Below are positions 60,655-64,000 of a DNA stretch of 64,000 nt, one piece after another. Both the position numbers and the translations under genes were made by a program. Position 1 is the stretch's first letter, and every line of letters begins with the position of its first letter. The notes beneath the pieces are model-generated. The model ran no database searches. It had not been told where the DNA came from and was given only the letters and a program-made list of their open reading frames with translations. Source of the stretch: Nocardioides palaemonis (GTDB lineage Bacteria; Actinomycetota; Actinomycetes; Propionibacteriales; Nocardioidaceae); assembly GCF_018275325.1 (NCBI RefSeq), contig NZ_JAGVQR010000001.1, positions 248,001 through 312,000 of the forward strand, in the 5' to 3' direction.

Positions 60655-60767
60655 GGGCCGCTTCGGGCGCCTCGCCGCCGGAGCGGTGTCACACCGACAT
60701 TCCGGCGGCCAGGAGTGTGGCTCAGACACCGCCCACCGGCGCGCCGCGCACGACGTGCCGACGCGTC

Positions 60768-60813
60768 GGTGCGCCACCCACGATCGAGTCACCGCGAACG
60801 TGGGTGGGGCACC
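60768..60813. repeat. Inverted repeat between BKACE and TSUP genes
   Basis: Arms GGTGCGCCACCCACG and CGTGGGTGGGGCACC, one mismatch, 16-nt loop. It lies between convergent genes and may end both transcripts. The 210-base gap holds no supportable gene. Confidence 0.75.
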
Positions 60814-60864
60814 GCTCGTCGAGCGCAAGGCGCGGTGTCCGCGGCGCGGCAGCCGGGGATCAGT

Positions 60865-61872
60865 TCAGGCCCCGTCGACCTTCTTCATCCCGACCACCCC
60901 GGGGCGGTAGGACGGGTCCTCGAGCTGGGCGATCGTCGGCGAGCCGAACATCGGCAGGCCCTGGGTCTTGCGGATGAAGCCCCACACGACCGGCAGGACG
61001 AGCAGCACGACCAGGCCGATCCCGGCGATCAGCATCGGGTGGGTCTCGTCCTTGCCGAGCGGTGCCCAGCCGGACTTGTCGAGCAGCGCGACGCCGCTCA
61101 TCGTCAGCACCACGACGATGCCGCGGCGGATGAACGACTGCGGGACGCGCGGGGCGAGCATCGAGCCGAGGATCGTGCCGGGCACCGAGCCGATGACCAG
61201 CGGCACGAGGATCGACCAGTCGATGCCGTGCAGCGCGATGTTGGAGATCGCCGCGGCCAGGACCAGCGGCACGGCCTGGACGAGGTCGGTGCCGACGAGC
61301 CTCACTGCGGAGAGGCCGGGGTAGAGCATGAGCAGGGCGATCATGATGACCGAGCCGGAGCCGACGCTCGTGACGCCGACGAGCAGGCCGCCCAGCATGC
61401 CGACGAGCAGGGTCGGGACCACGCGGACGGCCGGGTTGTCGTCGGTGGCGTGGCGTCCGGACCGGACGCGGACCAGGTTGACGTAGAGCCGCAGCGCGTA
61501 GGTCGCCGCGGCGAGCAGCAGCGCGAAGCCGATGCAGATGATCAGGACGTGGTTGAGCTCGTCGATGTCGTCGGTGAACCACGACACCAGGTGGGGTCCC
61601 AGCAGCGCCATCGGGATCGAGCCGATCATCAGCCACTTGGCGAGCTGCATGTTGGGCGAGCCCTCGCGCTTGTGCACGATCGCGCCGCCGGTCTTGTAGA
61701 CCGCCGCCGCGGTGAGGTCCGCGGTGACCACTGTGGCGGCCTCGCCGACGCCGAGGAAGAGCAGTGCGGGCGTCATCAGGGCGCCGCCGCCCATGCCGGT
61801 GAGCCCGACCACGATGCCGACGAAGAAGCCGGCGGCGAGGATCGAGAAGAAGGTGGCGGTGATCCAGTCCAT
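60865..61872 (-). CDS. TSUP-family anion permease (TauE/SafE)
   Basis: 335 residues, about eight helices. The duplicated family motif is GLTGMGGGALMTPALLFLGV in the first half and GVTSVGSGSVIMIALLML in the second. The C-terminal QLEDPSYRPGVVGMKK tail is soluble. Transports a sulfur oxyanion or organosulfonate. Overlaps the upstream phosphatase stop by one base; with cysC it forms an operon, so sulfate or sulfite transport is the best guess. Confidence 0.93.
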   Translation of the reverse strand: MDWITATFFSILAAGFFVGIVVGLTGMGGGALMTPALLFLGVGEAATVVTADLTAAAVYKTGGAIVHKREGSPNMQLAKWLMIGSIPMALLGPHLVSWFTDDIDELNHVLIICIGFALLLAAATYALRLYVNLVRVRSGRHATDDNPAVRVVPTLLVGMLGGLLVGVTSVGSGSVIMIALLMLYPGLSAVRLVGTDLVQAVPLVLAAAISNIALHGIDWSILVPLVIGSVPGTILGSMLAPRVPQSFIRRGIVVVLTMSGVALLDKSGWAPLGKDETHPMLIAGIGLVVLLVLPVVWGFIRKTQGLPMFGSPTIAQLEDPSYRPGVVGMKKVDGA

Positions 61873-62408
61873 CAGCCCTCCTGCGGCTGCGACGCGGTCA
61901 GGCGGGGGACGATCGCGCTGAGCATGTGGGTGATTGTGCCGGTCGCCGCCTCGGCCGCGGCCGTGCCCCGCCGGTAGGGGTCGGCCACGTCGTGCTCGGG
62001 TGCGGGCGCGGCGCGGCGCCGCCCGGCGGCCTCGACGAGCTCGCGGCCGTCGAGGTCGGGCAGCTCGGCGATGGTCGCGGCGAACTGCCCCAGCGTGAAC
62101 ACCTTGCGGTGCAGCTGGGGGTGGTCGTCGAGCAGGTGGCGGCGGTGGACGTCCTCGGCGGTGAGGACCAGGTCGACGTCGGCCAGCACCTCCCGGGTGG
62201 CGCGACGGCTGCGGAAGTCGTCGCCGATGCCCTGTCGCAGGGTCGCGGCCATGTCGGGGTTGATCGGGTCGCCGTCACGGGCGTGGGTGCCGGCGCTGCT
62301 GAACTCGACGGCGGCGTCACCGGCGAGGTCGCGCGCGAGCAGCTCCATCGTGGGGGAGCGGCAGATGTTCGCGGTGCACACGAACAGGACCCGCAGGGGC
62401 TCGCTCAT
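61872..62408 (-). CDS. Low-molecular-weight protein tyrosine phosphatase-like protein
   Basis: 178 residues from ATG 62408, overlapping the cysC stop (ATGA). Signature VLFVCTANICRSPTMELLA (CxxxxCRS; the usual Asn-x-Cys is NICRS) and the C-terminal general acid in HDVADPYRRGT (DPY). It should remove phosphate from tyrosine, or act as an arsenate-reductase-like enzyme. Finding it between cysC and an anion permease is unusual. 178 residues is slightly long for the family because of an Arg/Ala insertion. Confidence 0.92.
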   Translation of the reverse strand: MSEPLRVLFVCTANICRSPTMELLARDLAGDAAVEFSSAGTHARDGDPINPDMAATLRQGIGDDFRSRRATREVLADVDLVLTAEDVHRRHLLDDHPQLHRKVFTLGQFAATIAELPDLDGRELVEAAGRRRAAPAPEHDVADPYRRGTAAAEAATGTITHMLSAIVPRLTASQPQEG

Positions 62409-63628
62409 GCGGTCGGTGCCTCCGCGAGGAGATGCAGGTGGCCGGACTCGTCGAGGGCGACGAGCACGTCGTGCAGCGCGTCCTCGATGGAGCGGCCGGT
62501 GGTGTCGACGCGGACCGCCGGGTCCTCGGGCTCCTCGTAGGGGGAGGAGATGCCGGTGAACTCCGGGATCTCGCCGGCGCGCGCCTTGGCGTAGAGCCCC
62601 TTGCGGTCGCGGCGCTCGCACTCCTCGAGCGGGGTGGCGACGTGGACGAGGAAGAACGCGCCGCCGGCGTCCTCGACCATCTGCCGGACCTGCTCGCGGG
62701 TCTCGGCGAAGGGAGCGATCGGCGAGCAGACCGCGACGCCGCCGTGGCGGGCGATCTCGGCGGCCACCCAGCCGATCCGGCGGATGTTGGTCTCGCGGTC
62801 GGCCTTGGAGAAGGTGAGGCCTGCGGAGAGGTGGCGGCGTACGACGTCGCCGTCGAGGCTGGTGACGCTGCGCCCGCCCTGCTCGAGCAGGAGGTCCATC
62901 AGTGCACGGGCCAGGGTCGACTTGCCGCTGCCGGACAGGCCGGTGAAGAACAGCACGAGGCCCTGGTCCTCGGGCTCGGGGCGGTCCTCCGCGACGATCG
63001 CAGCGATGGGGGCGGGGAAGGCGGCCGGGTCTCGTGACGGGCGCTGAGCGCCCTCCTCGACCGGCGGTGCGTCGGCGAGGGCGTGGACCGGGTCCTGTCC
63101 CGCGTAGGTCGCCACGACCTGCGCGCCGAGCGCATGGTCGGCCTCCGCGTCGCCGTGGGACGGCATCGGTACGGCCACCACGCTCGCGTCGTCGAGCAGG
63201 TCGGCCGCGGCGAGGGTGGCGCGCACCAGCGCGACGGGGGAGAGCGAGGAGGTGCCGGTGCCCATCAGCGCGACCAGCACGACGCGGCCCAGGCCGCGCA
63301 GGGCGTCGAGGTCGGCCTCGGTCAGCGCGTCGGCGACCGGGACGAAGGTGGCGCCGGCGTGCTGCTCGCGGGCCTGCGCGGGGGTGAGGTGCAGCCGGCG
63401 GAAGGGGCCGTACTGCGCGTGGGTCAGCGGCTCGAGGGACCCGTCGGCGGTGACGCGGGCCAGCGGCAGGCCCTCGGGGTCGACCAGCTCCGCCTCGTCG
63501 GCGCCCTCGGGGAGCGCCAGGGTCACCGGGCTGCCGGGCTCGTTGAAGCGGGTCAGCGGGGCGTAGGCCCCGGAGACGAGGAGCTCCAGGTCGTCGAGCT
63601 CGGTCGGCGTGGGGCAGTGCTGGATCAC
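62405..63628 (-). CDS. cysC: APS kinase with degenerate ATP-sulfurylase-like N-terminus
   Basis: 407 residues. Residues about 225-400 are APS kinase: P-loop FFTGLSGSGKSTLARALMDL, TSLDGDVVRRHLSAGLTFSK, NIRRIGWVAAEIARHGG and FFLVHVATPLEECERRD. Residues 1-200 match the PUA-like and upper part of ATP sulfurylase (DLELLVSGAYAPLTRF, GLPLARVTADGSLEPL) but are much shortened and without the HxxH nucleotide site, so this half cannot be a full sulfurylase. The true sulfurylase here is CysND. The enzyme makes PAPS from APS; the remnant could bind APS or regulate. Operon with the phosphatase and permease. Confidence 0.9.
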   Translation of the reverse strand: MIQHCPTPTELDDLELLVSGAYAPLTRFNEPGSPVTLALPEGADEAELVDPEGLPLARVTADGSLEPLTHAQYGPFRRLHLTPAQAREQHAGATFVPVADALTEADLDALRGLGRVVLVALMGTGTSSLSPVALVRATLAAADLLDDASVVAVPMPSHGDAEADHALGAQVVATYAGQDPVHALADAPPVEEGAQRPSRDPAAFPAPIAAIVAEDRPEPEDQGLVLFFTGLSGSGKSTLARALMDLLLEQGGRSVTSLDGDVVRRHLSAGLTFSKADRETNIRRIGWVAAEIARHGGVAVCSPIAPFAETREQVRQMVEDAGGAFFLVHVATPLEECERRDRKGLYAKARAGEIPEFTGISSPYEEPEDPAVRVDTTGRSIEDALHDVLVALDESGHLHLLAEAPTA

Positions 63629-63668
63629 CCGCGCATCCTCTCAGACCGGTGATCGGTAGCCTGCCCGC

Positions 63669-64000
63669 ATGTCTGCCGCTGGTCCGTCCGCCGCCGCCCG
63701 CCCCGTCGTCGCGGAGATCGTCCGCTCCGGGTTCGTCGAGGGCCACCACTACGGCTCGCTGGTCGCCCTCGCCGCCGACGGCTCGGTCGACTGGTCGGTC
63801 GGCGCCGTCGACGTGCCGGTGCTGCCGCGCTCGAGCAACAAGCCGGTCCAGGCGCTGGCGATGGTCGAGCTCGGCCTCGACCTCCCCGACGACCTGCTCG
63901 CGCTGGCCTGCGCGTCCCACTCGGGCGAGGCGTTCCACGTCGAGGGCGTACGCCGGATCCTCGCGGGCGCCAGCCTCGACGAGTCGGCGCTGCAGACCCC
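63669..64000 (+). CDS. L-asparaginase family protein, N-terminal part (cut by window edge)
   Basis: 110 codons from ATG 63669, with a TAGCCT -10 box at 63657-63662 (leaderless). The segment VEGHHYGSLVALAADGSVDW, then PVLPRSSNKPVQALAMVELG and LALACASHSGEAFHVEGVRR match the bacterial asparaginase II (AnsA-like, thermolabile R. etli type) family. It should hydrolyse asparagine to aspartate. The rest lies beyond the window. Confidence 0.88.
   Translation, partial: MSAAGPSAAARPVVAEIVRSGFVEGHHYGSLVALAADGSVDWSVGAVDVPVLPRSSNKPVQALAMVELGLDLPDDLLALACASHSGEAFHVEGVRRILAGASLDESALQT

Overview
This is a chromosomal stretch of a very GC-rich actinobacterium. Gene content and protein style suggest the Nocardioidaceae (Nocardioides-like), which is an inference without any database search. 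Supporting signs are a mycothiol synthase (mshD), GlnR, a MutT1-type Nudix/phosphatase fusion, a nitrobindin, SARP and PhoP-box regulation, many GTG starts, ATGA/GTGA gene overlaps, and several genes whose -10 box lies 12-13 bases before the start codon, as expected for leaderless mRNAs. Four tRNA genes (Phe, Glu, Asp, Lys) are present. There is no rRNA, CRISPR array, prophage or recognisable insertion sequence.

Layout. 0-5 kb: start of a branched-chain amino acid dehydrogenase, a beta-propeller-like protein, tRNA-Phe, then a compact minus-strand group: CheY-like regulator, a 30-codon ORF not in the usual size range for gene callers, a cytochrome P450, and a GAF histidine kinase. The small ORF ends in an aromatic/proline-rich tail and fits the pattern of P450-modified RiPP precursors; this is the best candidate for an undescribed system. 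5-9.5 kb: sulfide:quinone-oxidoreductase-like gene under a CsoR/CstR-type palindrome, small metallopeptidase, two crcB fluoride-channel genes translationally coupled to an RsbW-like ATPase protein. 9.5-23 kb: type II NADH dehydrogenase, then a cell-envelope and copper region (copC, copD-ctaG fusion, Tat-exported multicopper oxidase, signal peptidase I, PKD surface protein, PAP2 enzyme) with a three-protein two-component system and a SARP regulator. 23-31 kb: quinone reductase, a polyol-dehydrogenase/ATP-grasp pair, cutC, mlrC, cold-shock gene, mutT1. 31-41 kb: phosphate block (pstSCAB, pit with its DUF47 partner, ppk1), with PHO boxes before pstS and ppk1. 41-50 kb: DsrE, nitrobindin, Fur, YgfZ, mshD, glnR, MoaD-like protein, a repeat-built secreted protein, Hsp20/HspR pair. 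50-64 kb: sulfur block (thioredoxin, Cys-containing leader peptide, DUF4395, sseA, sseC, cysND, and a cysC-phosphatase-TSUP operon), interleaved with two tandem PAS kinases, a GH16 lipoprotein, dtd and a BKACE enzyme.

Genes that seem to cooperate. Pst, Pit, DUF47 and Ppk1 handle phosphate uptake and storage, probably under PhoP. CysN/CysD make APS from sulfate and CysC phosphorylates it; SseA/SseC/thioredoxin/DUF4395 handle reduced sulfur, and a short upstream peptide ORF looks like a cysteine attenuator. The glnR-mshD-sseA-sseC-thioredoxin group resembles the Rv0814c-Rv0819 neighbourhood of Mycobacterium tuberculosis.

A second unexplained layer is a set of short palindromic repeats: three 63-bp copies around a DUF559-like gene at 36-37 kb, two 63-64-bp hairpins at 22.9 and 43.7 kb, and an identical 46-bp direct repeat bracketing another DUF559/AbiEi-type gene inserted between glnR and mshD. 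The first two families share related ends (ATCTGRGGAC), and in two places the repeats enclose a gene of the same broad nuclease-like class.
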